From an uncultured Stenotrophomonas sp. (GTDB taxonomy: Bacteria; Pseudomonadota; Gammaproteobacteria; Xanthomonadales; Xanthomonadaceae): DNA of 64,000 bases. Positions 1-8,149 of this stretch are shown piece by piece. A program made the position numbers and the translations under genes. The stretch spans positions 17,118 through 81,117 of the forward strand of contig NZ_CAMFIA010000019.1 of assembly GCF_945952405.1 (NCBI RefSeq). Direction: 5' to 3'. The first letter of the stretch is position 1. Each line of letters starts with the position of its first letter. The notes under the pieces were generated by a model, which worked only from the letters and a program-made list of their open reading frames with translations, made no database searches and was not told where the DNA came from.

Positions 1-22
1 AGCCGCGTCCGGCATTGCAGCC

Positions 23-1072
23 TCAAGCGTGCTCGCGCGCCTCATACCACTCGCGTGACCGGTTCACGATCTTCACTACCGAAAGCATCACGGGTACTTC
101 AATCAGCACCCCCACCACGGTCGCCAGCGCCGCTCCGGAGTGGACGCCGAACAGGCCCACGGCCGTCGCGACCGCCAGTTCGAAGAAGTTGCTCGCGCCG
201 ATCAATGCCGAAGGCCCGGCCACGCAATGCGCCACACCCAGGCGCCGATTGAGCAGGTACGCCAGGCCGGAGGTGAAATAGACCTGGATCAGGATCGGGA
301 GCGCGATCAACGCAATCACCAGCGGCTGCTGCACGATCTGCTGGCCCTGGAACCCGAACAGCAGCACCAGCGTCAGCAGCAGCGCCGAAAGTGACAATGG
401 CCCCAGCCGGCGCAACGCCGCCTGCAGCCCGGGCTGACCATGGCGTGACAGGATCCAGCGGCGCAGCAACGCGGCCACCAGCACCGGCGCCACGATGTAC
501 AGGACGACCGAGAGCAGCAACGTTTCCCACGGTACGGTGATGGCTGACAGTCCCAACAGCAGCGCCACTATCGGCGCATAGGCCACCACCATGATCGCGT
601 CGTTCAGTGCCACCTGACTCAGCGTGAAGTTGGCATCGCCGCGGCACAGGTTGCTCCATACGAACACCATGGCGGTGCAGGGCGCGGCGGCCAGCAGGAT
701 CAGGCCGGCGATGTAGCTGTCGATCTGGCCTCCGGGCAGCCAGCCTGCAAAGGTGTGGCGCAGGAAGAACCAGCCCAGCAGTGCCATCGAGAACGGCTTC
801 ACGGCCCAGTTGATGAACAGCGTCACCCCGATGCCTTTCCAGTGCCGCCCGAGCTGGCGCATGGCACTGAAATCCACTCTCAGCAGCATGGGAATGATCA
901 TCAACCAGATCAGCACCGCTACGGGCAGGTTGACCTTGGCCGCTTCGGCCGCGGCCAGCCTGCTGAAGGCGTCTGGCAGAAAGTGACCGAGCAGCGTGCC
1001 GACGATGATGCACAAGGCGACCCAGAGGGTCAGGTGGCGCTCGAACGGCCCCATGGGTGCCACTGCGCTCAT
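23..1072 (-). CDS. arsB: ACR3-type arsenite efflux permease
   Basis: A 349-residue inner-membrane protein with about ten hydrophobic segments. It most resembles the ACR3 (bile acid/arsenite) family, which exports As(III) from the cytoplasm using the proton motive force. The segment AAAPCTAMVFVWS carries the cysteine conserved in ACR3 transporters, and GASNFFELAVA matches the family's later Asn-Glu helix. The frame is open to 1144, but I chose the ATG at 1072 because it overlaps the arsC stop as ATGA and directly precedes a typical ACR3 N-terminus. It is the last gene of a three-gene minus-strand operon arsR-arsC-arsB and is probably released by ArsR upon arsenite binding. The unrelated ArsB superfamily is less likely given the Cys motif and the length. 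Confidence 0.93.
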   Translation of the reverse strand: MSAVAPMGPFERHLTLWVALCIIVGTLLGHFLPDAFSRLAAAEAAKVNLPVAVLIWLMIIPMLLRVDFSAMRQLGRHWKGIGVTLFINWAVKPFSMALLGWFFLRHTFAGWLPGGQIDSYIAGLILLAAAPCTAMVFVWSNLCRGDANFTLSQVALNDAIMVVAYAPIVALLLGLSAITVPWETLLLSVVLYIVAPVLVAALLRRWILSRHGQPGLQAALRRLGPLSLSALLLTLVLLFGFQGQQIVQQPLVIALIALPILIQVYFTSGLAYLLNRRLGVAHCVAGPSALIGASNFFELAVATAVGLFGVHSGAALATVVGVLIEVPVMLSVVKIVNRSREWYEAREHA

Positions 1073-1572
1073 GGCGTGGCCGCTGGTGGAAGCAGATGAC
1101 CGATCCGATCCAGCGCCTGCTGGAGCATCCGGCGGTCTTGCCAAAGCTGTTCGGGCAGCGCCAGCAAGGCACGCACGCGTACCTTCACGATGGCATAGGC
1201 GTGAGCGAAGGCCGCCGCCTTGTCCGCATCGCTGCCTTCGACCCCGGCCGGATCCGGCAAGCCCCAGTGGCTGCGGATGAAGTCACCGAACACCACCGGA
1301 CAGGCTTCCGCTGCCGCCGCATCGCAGACAGTAATCACCAGATCCATGGGGGCGGCATCAGCAAACTCGTCCCAGGATTTGCTGCGCAGTCCAGCGACGA
1401 GGATGCCTTCGGCGCGCAGCTGGGCAAGCGCGAACGGATTGACCTGGCCGGTCGGGCGGCTGCCGGCACTGAAGGCCATGAAGCGCTCGCCGCCCCATGC
1501 GCGCAGGATGGCCTCGGCCATCACACTGCGGGCGCTGTTGCCGGTGCAGAGGAACAGGATGGAGCGGGACAT
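1069..1572 (-). CDS. arsC: Arsenate reductase, thioredoxin-coupled low-molecular-weight phosphatase type
   Basis: A 167-residue cytoplasmic enzyme that reduces arsenate to arsenite for export by the neighbouring permease. Its N-terminus has the phosphatase-type P-loop CTGNSARS (Cys9 to Arg15). TVCDAAAAEACPV supplies the two further cysteines, seven residues apart, used in the Cys-relay of the S. aureus pI258-type enzymes. This makes thioredoxin the likely electron donor rather than glutaredoxin. The ATG start sits 15 bases after the arsR stop, and its own stop overlaps the ACR3 start. Length and motif order are normal for the family. Confidence 0.95.
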   Translation of the reverse strand: MSRSILFLCTGNSARSVMAEAILRAWGGERFMAFSAGSRPTGQVNPFALAQLRAEGILVAGLRSKSWDEFADAAPMDLVITVCDAAAAEACPVVFGDFIRSHWGLPDPAGVEGSDADKAAAFAHAYAIVKVRVRALLALPEQLWQDRRMLQQALDRIGHLLPPAATP

Positions 1573-1587
1573 GGCGGCGTTTCCGTT

Positions 1588-1917
1588 TCAGCAACTGCAG
1601 GGATTGCGTGGCGGTGTGCACTGCTCTCCGGGCGAGCCGGCGCAGCAATTGTGGGTCAGGTACTGGATCAGGCCGGTCATTGCGCTGAAGTCCGCGCGGT
1701 AGCAGACGTGGCGACCCTGGTTCTCGTTCTCGACCAGGCCTGCCTGTACCAGCTCCTTCAGGTGGAAGCTGAGGGTGGCGGGTGCGACCTGGAGGACTGT
1801 GGCGATGTCGCCGGCCATGCGACCGGCTGGGCCGGCCTCGACCAGCAGGCGGAAAGCCGCCAGACGGGTGGCATGGCCGAGCGCAGTGAGGGCAGCGATC
1901 ACGTTTAACGTTTCCAT
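1588..1917 (-). CDS. arsR: ArsR-type arsenical-responsive repressor
   Basis: A 109-residue winged-helix repressor. The core LGHATRLAAFRLLVEAG and the recognition region ATLSFHLKELVQAGLV are typical of ArsR/SmtB proteins. The As(III) site is not the classical ELCVCDL motif in the recognition helix. Instead there is a cysteine-rich tail with four cysteines near NCCAGSPGEQC and two more at the very end, so this is probably a C-terminal-thiol sensor. The frame opens at 1953, but the ATG at 1917 gives the usual N-terminus. The bases just upstream are unusually A+T rich (see the regulatory entry), so the operator probably overlaps the start. There is no clear Shine-Dalgarno sequence. Confidence 0.9.
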   Translation of the reverse strand: METLNVIAALTALGHATRLAAFRLLVEAGPAGRMAGDIATVLQVAPATLSFHLKELVQAGLVENENQGRHVCYRADFSAMTGLIQYLTHNCCAGSPGEQCTPPRNPCSC

Positions 1918-1945
1918 ATTTATAGAATAATCGAAATAATGAGTC
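1910..1945 (-). promoter_or_regulatory. A+T-rich ars promoter/operator region
   Basis: About 35 bases around the arsR start are strikingly A+T rich in a GC-rich genome. On the minus strand a TATAAAT lies directly before the ATG, with imperfectly symmetric TATTT and AAATA blocks. This is the expected place for the ArsR operator and ars promoter. The exact boundaries are inference. The stretch 1946-2106 shows nothing else convincing. Confidence 0.5.
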
Positions 1946-2106
1946 GGCCGCAACGCCTTCGTCGCCCCATCTGCTAGAAGACTTGCTTCCCCAGCCTGAT
2001 CACCGGCCGGTGGCGGCTGGGCGCCTGCTGCAGCATCCGGGCTGGGAAACGCGTGCGGCCCGATATTGGGTGGCGTAGGGCCTTCAGGTTGGGCCAGTCG
2101 GTGCCG

Positions 2107-3036
2107 TCAGCCGGGCCGGTGTGCGCGTGGGCAGATCGCGATGCGCTGGCTGCGCTGGTCGATGAGCAGGACCGCATCCTGCAGTGCATGCGCACCCAGC
2201 ACGGCCTCCGGATACCGATCGGACACCCGCACCTCGAGCCCGCGCAGGGTGAGTCCACTCACCACCACCGGTTCGGCCAGCCATGCGCGGCCCGCTTCGA
2301 GCTGGCCGTGGCCGAGGGTCAGCCGCTCGCCGTCGCGCACCGCACCCGCCGAGGCCTGCCGGTAGAGTGCCGTGGGGAGCACCATTGCGACGTTGGCACC
2401 GGTGTCCAGTTGCGCTTCAGTGGCAACGGTGCCGATCGTCACCGGAATGCGGAAGGCACGTGTGTAGGACAGCGTGCCCGGCTGCGCGGGCAGGAGCTGG
2501 ATGTCGCGACGGAACTGCAGGCGCCGTTGCGGATAGTCGATCACCAGCAGGCCATCAGCGAAGAACCCGCGCGCCAGGATCCCGTCGAATGCTGCCGCCG
2601 CTGATGCCCGCGTGTTGTAGTCGCGGGTGAGCGCAGTCACCTCGCTGCGTCGTACGGTACCGAGCGCCAGCGCGGCAATGCGTGCGGTCTCCGTCGCCGC
2701 GGTCTGCACGCCGTCCGAATTGGCGGTGGGCGCGCCAGCCGGCAGCGCCAGCCGGCGCACCAGGCGTGCATCTGCGCGGGCCAGACCGCTGGCGCCGGTA
2801 TCGACGGCGAACCGGTAGGGGCCGGAATCGTTGACCCGTACCTGCACATGGATGCGGCCGTCGACGACATCGAATGGAACATCGACCAGGGGCTGGCCCG
2901 GGCGTGTGGCGAGCGAGCAGGCGGCCTCTGTTGCCGGCGACCCGTACAGGGCGGTGGGCAGCGCCAGGGTGAGGGCCAGGAGGCCGGGCCTGAGCGGCCT
3001 TGTTGGGGCGTCAGGGGAGTGCGGCGCGTGCGTCAT
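2107..3036 (-). CDS. Retropepsin-like aspartic protease, exported
   Basis: A 309-residue protein with an N-terminal hydrophobic segment (about residues 18-32) that looks like a signal peptide or anchor, followed by two retropepsin-like halves. Each half has the catalytic triad: FAVDTGASG at residues 77-85 and AQLDTGANV at 208-216. AFDGILARGFF and the final LGAHALQD segment resemble the flap and psi-loop parts of single-chain, two-domain aspartyl proteases. The frame extends to 3213, but the ATG at 3036 is best because the upstream translation is low-complexity and lacks a signal. It is divergent from the small membrane protein at 3190. The substrate is unknown, and a periplasmic location is inferred. 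Confidence 0.75.
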   Translation of the reverse strand: MTHAPHSPDAPTRPLRPGLLALTLALPTALYGSPATEAACSLATRPGQPLVDVPFDVVDGRIHVQVRVNDSGPYRFAVDTGASGLARADARLVRRLALPAGAPTANSDGVQTAATETARIAALALGTVRRSEVTALTRDYNTRASAAAAFDGILARGFFADGLLVIDYPQRRLQFRRDIQLLPAQPGTLSYTRAFRIPVTIGTVATEAQLDTGANVAMVLPTALYRQASAGAVRDGERLTLGHGQLEAGRAWLAEPVVVSGLTLRGLEVRVSDRYPEAVLGAHALQDAVLLIDQRSQRIAICPRAHRPG

Positions 3037-3189
3037 GATGATGTTCCATGGTGTCCAGCAACATCTGATGCCGGCGGGGCGGCGGCGGTTGCGTTTGCAC
3101 GCACGGACTGTGAACTGTTGCGCGAGTTGACGTTGCTGGCCACCAGGCGCAGGCTTGGCCGGCACGTTTCCTAACTTGAAGGGAGACTC

Positions 3190-3519
3190 ATGAACGCCAC
3201 GGCCTCGCTGCACCCGGCGCCTGACGCCCCGGCCCGTTCACGCCTCTGGCGTGTGTTCTGGCTGCAAGGCGTCATTCCCAGCAACCTGCTGTGGGCCGTG
3301 GCCCTCTGGGCCCTGGCCAACCAGCGCACCACGCTGCTGCTGGGGGTGTTCGCGGTCCTGCTGCTGTATACCGGTTGGATCATCCCGGCGGTCTGGCGGG
3401 CGGCGCCTGCCGCGCGCACCCCGGATCTGGGCGTGGCCGCGCGCGGCCTGACCGTGGCCTGGGGGCTGAACACCGTGCTGGTGATCTTCTTCCTGACCCT
3501 GCAGCGGGTGGCTCAATAG
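3190..3519 (+). CDS. Small integral membrane protein of unknown function
   Basis: A 109-residue protein with three probable membrane helices (about residues 25-43, 48-68 and 84-105) and no recognisable catalytic motif. The ATG is well supported by GAAGGGAG a few bases upstream. Its last seven bases overlap the stop end of the convergent gene at 3513-3917, so the two transcripts must overlap. It is not obviously related to either neighbour. No function is assigned. Confidence 0.7.
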   Translation: MNATASLHPAPDAPARSRLWRVFWLQGVIPSNLLWAVALWALANQRTTLLLGVFAVLLLYTGWIIPAVWRAAPAARTPDLGVAARGLTVAWGLNTVLVIFFLTLQRVAQ

Positions 3520-3917
3520 AACTGAACAGGCTCGCCGCTGCGGTCGAAGGCGGCAAAGCGCCCGATCTGCCCCTCATGGATGGCATTGACCATCAGCCTC
3601 AGCGGGCGTGCGGCTTCATCGCTGTTCGGCGCGATGCCGGCGCGGCCGTCCATCGCCGCCACGAACACCAGGTCCCAGTCGATGCCGGTAGTGGTGGACT
3701 CGGCCAGCAGCGCCTGGAAGCCCGGCACCTCGCCGGGCAGCTTGTCCACGCACAGCACCGGCGACAGGGTGCCCCCTTCGCGGCGGTCATGCCGGTCGCG
3801 CTGGTCGTCGGTCGGCGATTCGGGCAGCTCCGCGCGCACGAATACGAACAGCAAGCGTTGCGGTTCAGCCTGCTGGCCTGCGGCGTGCAGCAGCTGCTGG
3901 AAATCGTTCATCATCAT
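3513..3917 (-). CDS. Conserved small cytoplasmic protein of unknown function
   Basis: About 134 residues with no signal peptide or membrane segment. The sequence (QQLLHAAGQQAEPQRLLFVF, then SPVLCVDKLPGEVPGF, then DWDLVFVAAMDG) resembles a small proteobacterial family that databases often label 'ribonucleotide reductase subunit alpha'. None of the catalytic or radical motifs of that enzyme is present, so I do not accept that name. Three consecutive ATG codons (3917, 3914, 3911) could each be the start and there is no clear ribosome site to decide. It is convergent with, and overlaps, the membrane protein at 3190-3519. Confidence 0.65.
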   Translation of the reverse strand: MMMNDFQQLLHAAGQQAEPQRLLFVFVRAELPESPTDDQRDRHDRREGGTLSPVLCVDKLPGEVPGFQALLAESTTTGIDWDLVFVAAMDGRAGIAPNSDEAARPLRLMVNAIHEGQIGRFAAFDRSGEPVQFY

Positions 3918-3990
3918 GAGGGTTGTCACACGCCCACTGCACGGAAAGCCGCATGCTGCCACAACGGCTGCGGCGCGGGGCCGATGGCGA

Positions 3991-4004
3991 TTGATTTAAG
4001 TCAT
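3991..4004 (+). promoter_or_regulatory. FNR/ANR-box-like site upstream of moaA
   Basis: TTGATTTAAGTCAT matches 8 of the 10 defined bases of the FNR consensus TTGAT-N4-ATCAA. If the site is centred at -41.5, transcription would start near 4039, and TACTCT at 4027-4032 falls where a -10 box is expected. The spacing makes activation of the Moco operon under low oxygen plausible. It is a prediction from sequence only. Confidence 0.55.
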
Positions 4005-4111
4005 GCCGCTGGAACTGCACGCCGCGTACTCTGGCACTCATTCCAGCAGGCGAGGGTTTCCGGACCGTTCCGGGCACAGGCAAGACGGTGGAGCAACAAG
4101 GTGGACCAGCC

Positions 4112-5092
4112 ATGAGCCAACTCGCCGACGGTTTCGGTCGCAGCTTTCCGTACCTGCGCCTGTCGTTGACCGAAGCCTGCAACTTCCGTTGCAGCTACTG
4201 CCTGCCCGACGGTTACCAGGCCGAGGGCCGCCCGCGCTTCCTGCAGGTGGATGAGATTGCACGACTGGTGCGCGCCTTTGCTGTGCTGGGCATGAGCAAG
4301 ATCCGGCTGACCGGCGGCGAGCCGAGCCTGCGCAAGGACCTGGACGAGATCATCGCGACCGTGGCGGCGGTGCCGGGTATCCGCAAGGTGGCCATCACCA
4401 CCAATGGCACCCTGCTGCCGCGGCGGCTGCCGGGCTGGCACCGGGCTGGCCTGACCGCGCTGAACGTGAGCATGGACAGCCTGCGCCGCGAGCGCTTCAG
4501 GGCCATCACCGGGCACGATCGCCTTGCCGAGATCGAGCAGGGCCTGGCCCTGGCGCAGGCCTTGGGGCTGCCGGCGATCAAGCTCAACGCGGTGCTGTTG
4601 CGCGGCCTGAACGACGACGAGCTGTCGCAGTGGATGGAGTACCTGCGCGACCGCCCATTCAGCGTGCGCTTCATCGAACTGATGCGCACCGGCGACAACG
4701 AAGCCTATTTCCAGCGCCACCACCTGCGCGCCGACGTGGTGATCGAGCAGTTGCTGGCAGCCGGCTGGCATGAGCGCCCGCGCGCAATCGATGCGGGCCC
4801 GGCCCGCGAGTTCGGGCATCCGGACCATCGCGGCAGCATCGGCATCATCGCCCCGTACGCGCGTGACTTCTGCAAGGGTTGCAACCGCCTGCGGGTCACC
4901 GCCAAGGGCGATCTGCGGCTGTGCCTGTTCGGCGACTTCGGTGTGCCGCTGCGCCCGCTGCTGCAGCGCGATGAGGACCACGACGCGCTGCTGGCGCGGA
5001 TCACCACACAGCTTGGCCTGAAAGCGGCCGGGCATGGATTGCACCAGGGCCAGACCGGGCTGACCCCGCACCTGGCCTCGATCGGAGGATGA
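4112..5092 (+). CDS. moaA: GTP 3',8-cyclase MoaA (radical SAM)
   Basis: A 326-residue cytoplasmic radical-SAM enzyme that, with MoaC, converts GTP to cyclic pyranopterin monophosphate, the first step of molybdenum cofactor synthesis. The N-terminal cluster motif EACNFRCSYC gives Cys23, Cys27 and Cys30. The C-terminal substrate-binding cluster is CKGCNRLR followed by Cys271. The chain ends in the conserved Gly-Gly needed for activity. The ATG at 4112 was preferred to the in-frame start at 4088 because the MSQLADGFGR beginning fits the family. It is the first gene of a seven-gene run, preceded by an FNR-like site. Confidence 0.96.
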   Translation: MSQLADGFGRSFPYLRLSLTEACNFRCSYCLPDGYQAEGRPRFLQVDEIARLVRAFAVLGMSKIRLTGGEPSLRKDLDEIIATVAAVPGIRKVAITTNGTLLPRRLPGWHRAGLTALNVSMDSLRRERFRAITGHDRLAEIEQGLALAQALGLPAIKLNAVLLRGLNDDELSQWMEYLRDRPFSVRFIELMRTGDNEAYFQRHHLRADVVIEQLLAAGWHERPRAIDAGPAREFGHPDHRGSIGIIAPYARDFCKGCNRLRVTAKGDLRLCLFGDFGVPLRPLLQRDEDHDALLARITTQLGLKAAGHGLHQGQTGLTPHLASIGG

Positions 5093-6099
5093 GCAGCACG
5101 ATGAGTGGGGAATTGAATGCGGCCTTCCATATGGCCGATGTCCGCAGCAAGCGCATCACCCGCCGCCGTGCGGTGGCGGTAGGCGAACTGCACGCCGGTC
5201 CGGTGGCCTATCCGCTGATCGTCGAGCGCCGCCTGCCCAAGGGCGATGCGCTGGTGATGGCCGAGATTGCCGGCCTGCAGGGCGCCAAGATGGCCTCGAT
5301 GCTGATGCCGCTGTGCCACCCGCTGCCGCTGGAACTGGTGCAGGTGTTCTGCGCGCCGGTGCCGGAGCGGCAGGCGATCCGCGTGTGGTGCGAGTGCGCC
5401 AGCGAGGCACGCACCGGTGTGGAGATGGAGGCGCTGGCCGGCGTCAACGCCGCGCTGCTGACCCTGTACGACCTGAGCAAGCCGGTGGAGCCGGCGCTGC
5501 GCATCGAAGGCATCCGCCTGCTGTTCAAGGAGGGTGGCAAGCGGGGTGTATGGCTGCACCCGGACGGCATGGACGAGGCGGAGCACGCGCGATTCAAGCC
5601 GCGTGCGCCGAAGGGTCTCGAGCGCGCAGCCTGTGCGGTGATCACGCTGAGCGACCGTGCCAGTGACGGTGTCTACGACGATGTGTCCGGCCCGACGCTG
5701 GTGGCCGGGCTGAACACGCTGGGCGGCGAGGTGGTGGCGGCCGAGGTGCTTCCCGATGGTATCGAGCCGTTGGCCGGACGCCTGCAGGCGCTGTCCGCCG
5801 AAGGCGTGCGGCTGTGCCTGTGCACCGGCGGTACCGGGCTGGGTCCGCGTGACCTGACCCCGGAGGCGCTGCGTTCCCTGAACGCGCGACCGGTGCCCGG
5901 CCTGGCGCAGATGGTGCGCGCGTTGAGCGCGCAGCACACGCCGATGGCCTGGTTGAGCCGCGCCGAAGTGGTGCAGCTGGGCGGCATGCTGGTGTTCGCG
6001 CTGCCCGGCAGCCCGAAGGCCGCGGCGCAATGCCTGGAGATCCTGGCGCCAGTGCTGGGCCACGCCCTGGCGATGGTCGATGGCGGGGGCCACGCATGA
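5089..6099 (+). CDS. moaCB: MoaC-MoaB/MogA fusion, bifunctional Moco biosynthesis protein
   Basis: A 336-residue fusion. Residues about 8-165 are MoaC (cyclic pyranopterin monophosphate synthase), with PLCHPLPLELV, TGVEMEALAGVNAALLTLYD and the following catalytic-region Lys in DLSKPV. Residues about 180-336 are a MoaB/MogA-type molybdopterin adenylyltransferase, with ITLSDRASDGVYDDVSGP and CTGGTGLGPRDLTPEA. One chain therefore covers the second half of precursor synthesis and the adenylation of molybdopterin. The ATG overlaps the moaA stop (ATGA), so translation is probably coupled. No separate moaC, moaB or mog gene is in the window. Fusions of this kind are known in databases. Confidence 0.93.
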   Translation: MSSTMSGELNAAFHMADVRSKRITRRRAVAVGELHAGPVAYPLIVERRLPKGDALVMAEIAGLQGAKMASMLMPLCHPLPLELVQVFCAPVPERQAIRVWCECASEARTGVEMEALAGVNAALLTLYDLSKPVEPALRIEGIRLLFKEGGKRGVWLHPDGMDEAEHARFKPRAPKGLERAACAVITLSDRASDGVYDDVSGPTLVAGLNTLGGEVVAAEVLPDGIEPLAGRLQALSAEGVRLCLCTGGTGLGPRDLTPEALRSLNARPVPGLAQMVRALSAQHTPMAWLSRAEVVQLGGMLVFALPGSPKAAAQCLEILAPVLGHALAMVDGGGHA

Positions 6100-7349
6100 T
6101 CGCCTACAGCCAGGCCCTGCAGCATCTGCTGGACGCGGCCACGCCGCTGCCGGCCGAGCGCCTGCCACTGCATGAGGCCGCTGGCCGTACCCTGGCCACT
6201 GACATCCACAGTGGGCAAGCGCTGCCGCCGTTCGACAACTCGGCGATGGACGGCTTCGCGCTGCGCGCCGAAGGCGTGACGTTCGAGGCGGGTGCCGGAT
6301 TCGTGGTGCAGGGCTGGCAGGCGGCCGGCGATGCGGGTGCCGAGGGCGGCGAAGGCGCCTGGGAAATCATGACCGGTGCGCGCATGCCGGCTGGGCTGGA
6401 TACGGTGGTGCCGGTCGAGAGCGTGGAGATCCTCGCCAGCGAGGACGGCCGCCCGACCCGGATCGCCCTGAAGGGCACGGTCAAGCCGGGCCAGAACGTT
6501 CGCCTGCGCGGCCAGGACGTGGGCGAGGGCGAACGCGTGCTGTGCGCCGGGCAGGTGCTGGATATCAATGCGCGCACCCTGCTGCATGCCCTCGGCGTGG
6601 GCGAGGTGGCCGTGGTGGCGCGGCCAAAGGCGGCGGTGATCGCCACCGGCAAGGAGCTGGTGACCGAAGCGGCGCAGACGCTGGAATCCGGCCAGATCCG
6701 CGACAGCAACCGGCCGTACCTGGTCGGTCGCCTGCAGGCCGCCGGTGCCGAGGTGGTGTGGCAGGGCACGGTGGGCGACGACGTGGCCGCGTTCAATGCG
6801 GTGCTGGATGAAGCGCTGGCCGCCGGCGCACAGCTGCTGCTCAGCACCGGCGCGGTGTCGGCCGGGCGCTACGATTTCGTTCCCGATGCGCTGCGTGACC
6901 GCGGTGCGCGCATCGTGTTCCACAAGGTGGCGATCCGCCCGGGCAAGCCGCTGCTGTTCGCGGTGCTGCCCAATGGCGCGCTGTACTTCGGCCTTCCGGG
7001 CAACCCGGTCTCGGCCGCCGTGGGCCAGCGCTTCTTCGTCGAGCCGGTGCTGCGGCGCCTGCTCGGGCTGGCACCGGAAACCGTGTTGCAGCTGCCGCTG
7101 CAGGCCGACGTGCGCAAGCCGCCGGGCCTGCGCTTCCACGCGCGTGCGCGGGTGGAGATGGATGGCCAGGGGCGCCTGAGCGCGCGCGTGCTGTCCGGGC
7201 AGGAATCGTTCCGCTTGATGTCCATGCTGCAGGCCAACGCCTGGGTGGTGCTGGAGGCCGAGGGTGACCTGGCCGCTGCCGGCAGCTACGTGCGCGTGCA
7301 GGGCTGGGGTCACCATGACCCGGTGCAGCTGGCGAGCCAGGAGTCATGA
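6096..7349 (+). CDS. moeA: Molybdopterin molybdenumtransferase MoeA
   Basis: A 417-residue cytoplasmic enzyme that inserts molybdate into adenylylated molybdopterin. Visible motifs are PPFDNSAMDGFALRA near the N-terminus, ESGQIRDSN, AIRPGKPLLFAVLP and YFGLPGNPVSA. The usual TGG-V-S-G loop reads STGAVSAGRYDF, so the second Gly is Ala; this variant may be tolerated. The start overlaps the moaCB stop and its own stop overlaps moaD, so the operon is translationally coupled. The frame extends back to 6030, but the ATG at 6096 fits both the overlap and the family N-terminus. Confidence 0.95.
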   Translation: MIAYSQALQHLLDAATPLPAERLPLHEAAGRTLATDIHSGQALPPFDNSAMDGFALRAEGVTFEAGAGFVVQGWQAAGDAGAEGGEGAWEIMTGARMPAGLDTVVPVESVEILASEDGRPTRIALKGTVKPGQNVRLRGQDVGEGERVLCAGQVLDINARTLLHALGVGEVAVVARPKAAVIATGKELVTEAAQTLESGQIRDSNRPYLVGRLQAAGAEVVWQGTVGDDVAAFNAVLDEALAAGAQLLLSTGAVSAGRYDFVPDALRDRGARIVFHKVAIRPGKPLLFAVLPNGALYFGLPGNPVSAAVGQRFFVEPVLRRLLGLAPETVLQLPLQADVRKPPGLRFHARARVEMDGQGRLSARVLSGQESFRLMSMLQANAWVVLEAEGDLAAAGSYVRVQGWGHHDPVQLASQES

Positions 7350-7609
7350 TGAAACAGGTGAATCTTCAGTTGTTTGGTGCGTTTTCCGATCTGGATGCCA
7401 GCCGCGAGATCGCGGTGGAGGTGGCCGGTGGCACCGTGGCCGACCTGCGCCAGGCGTTGCGCGAGCTGCTGCCGACGCGTTGGCCGGGTTTCCGTGCCGG
7501 CCTGCTGGACTACTCGGCATTTGCCGACCAGCAACGCGTGCTGCGTGACTACGAAGCGCTGCCCGACGATGGCCGGGTGGCGATCCTGCCGCCGGTAAGC
7601 GGGGGCTGA
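7346..7609 (+). CDS. moaD: Molybdopterin synthase small subunit MoaD
   Basis: An 87-residue ubiquitin-fold sulfur carrier. It ends in ILPPVSGG, with the C-terminal Gly-Gly that is thiocarboxylated and inserted into MoaE. The reading frame begins at the ATG of ATGATGA, overlapping the moeA stop; an ATG one codon later is equally possible. It sits directly before moaE, its partner subunit, with a three-base gap. Confidence 0.95.
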   Translation: MMKQVNLQLFGAFSDLDASREIAVEVAGGTVADLRQALRELLPTRWPGFRAGLLDYSAFADQQRVLRDYEALPDDGRVAILPPVSGG

Positions 7610-7612
7610 ACC

Positions 7613-8113
7613 ATGAGCGAGAAGATCATCGCCAAGGTGGTGGACCGCGCGCAGGCGGCGATCGATCCGGCCGAGGGCATCGCTGCGGTGTCTGATGCGG
7701 GCTTCGGTGGCATCGACGTATTCATCGGCAAGGTACGCGACGTCAACGTCGGCCGGCCGGTGACCGGGATCACCTACGATCTGTTCGAGCCGTTGGTGTT
7801 GAACGAATTCAAGCGTCTGGCGGCAGAGGTGGAGGCCAGGTTCGGGCCAAGGCTGAAGCTGTATGTGGCCCATGCGAAGGGCCGGCTCGGCATTGGCGAT
7901 GTGGCGGTGGTGGTGGCTGCGGGCAGCCCGCACCGCGACGAGGCGTTCCGGGCCTGTCGGCAGTTGATCGAGGTGGTGAAGCACCAGTGCCCGATCTGGA
8001 AGCAGGAGCACTACCAGGATGGCGACAGCGAGTGGAGCGAGGGCTGCAGCCTCTGCCATGCGGACAGCGAGCCGGCGCATGCGCGTGACCACGCGCACGA
8101 CCACTCCCATTGA
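7613..8113 (+). CDS. moaE: Molybdopterin synthase catalytic subunit MoaE
   Basis: A 166-residue protein that forms a heterotetramer with MoaD and transfers sulfur to precursor Z to make molybdopterin. Family motifs include HAKGRLGIGDVAVVVAAGSP, HRDEAFRACR and KHQCPIWKQEHYQDG, the last carrying the conserved active-site lysines. The chain continues past the normal end with CSLCHADSE and a His-rich tail (five His in the last twelve residues). The tail looks like a metal-binding extension and is not needed for the synthase fold. Confidence 0.94.
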   Translation: MSEKIIAKVVDRAQAAIDPAEGIAAVSDAGFGGIDVFIGKVRDVNVGRPVTGITYDLFEPLVLNEFKRLAAEVEARFGPRLKLYVAHAKGRLGIGDVAVVVAAGSPHRDEAFRACRQLIEVVKHQCPIWKQEHYQDGDSEWSEGCSLCHADSEPAHARDHAHDHSH

Positions 8114-8120
8114 GTCCGCT

Positions 8121-8145
8121 GCAGCCACGCATGGCGTGGCTCTAC
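8121..8145 (-). repeat. SMAG/REP palindrome in the moaE-mobA gap
   Basis: Read on the minus strand this is a GTAG-headed palindrome (GTAGAGCCACGCCATGCGTGG...). It fills the gap between moaE and mobA and ends four bases before the mobA ATG. It therefore occupies the position where a mobA ribosome-binding site would be expected, and none is visible. Confidence 0.75.
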
Positions 8146-8149
8146 TGCG

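Noticed and set aside
3513-3917. Ribonucleotide reductase subunit
   Set aside because: The database-style label does not fit: the protein is about 134 residues with no catalytic cysteines, radical site or nucleotide-binding motif of that enzyme.
4005-4111. Molybdenum-cofactor (Moco) riboswitch before moaA
   Set aside because: I could not find the conserved paired elements by eye. A covariance-model scan would be decisive; absence is not proven.
4705-7316. Long minus-strand frames opposite moaCB and moeA
   Set aside because: They are shadows of a strong Moco operon with overlapping starts and family motifs on the plus strand.
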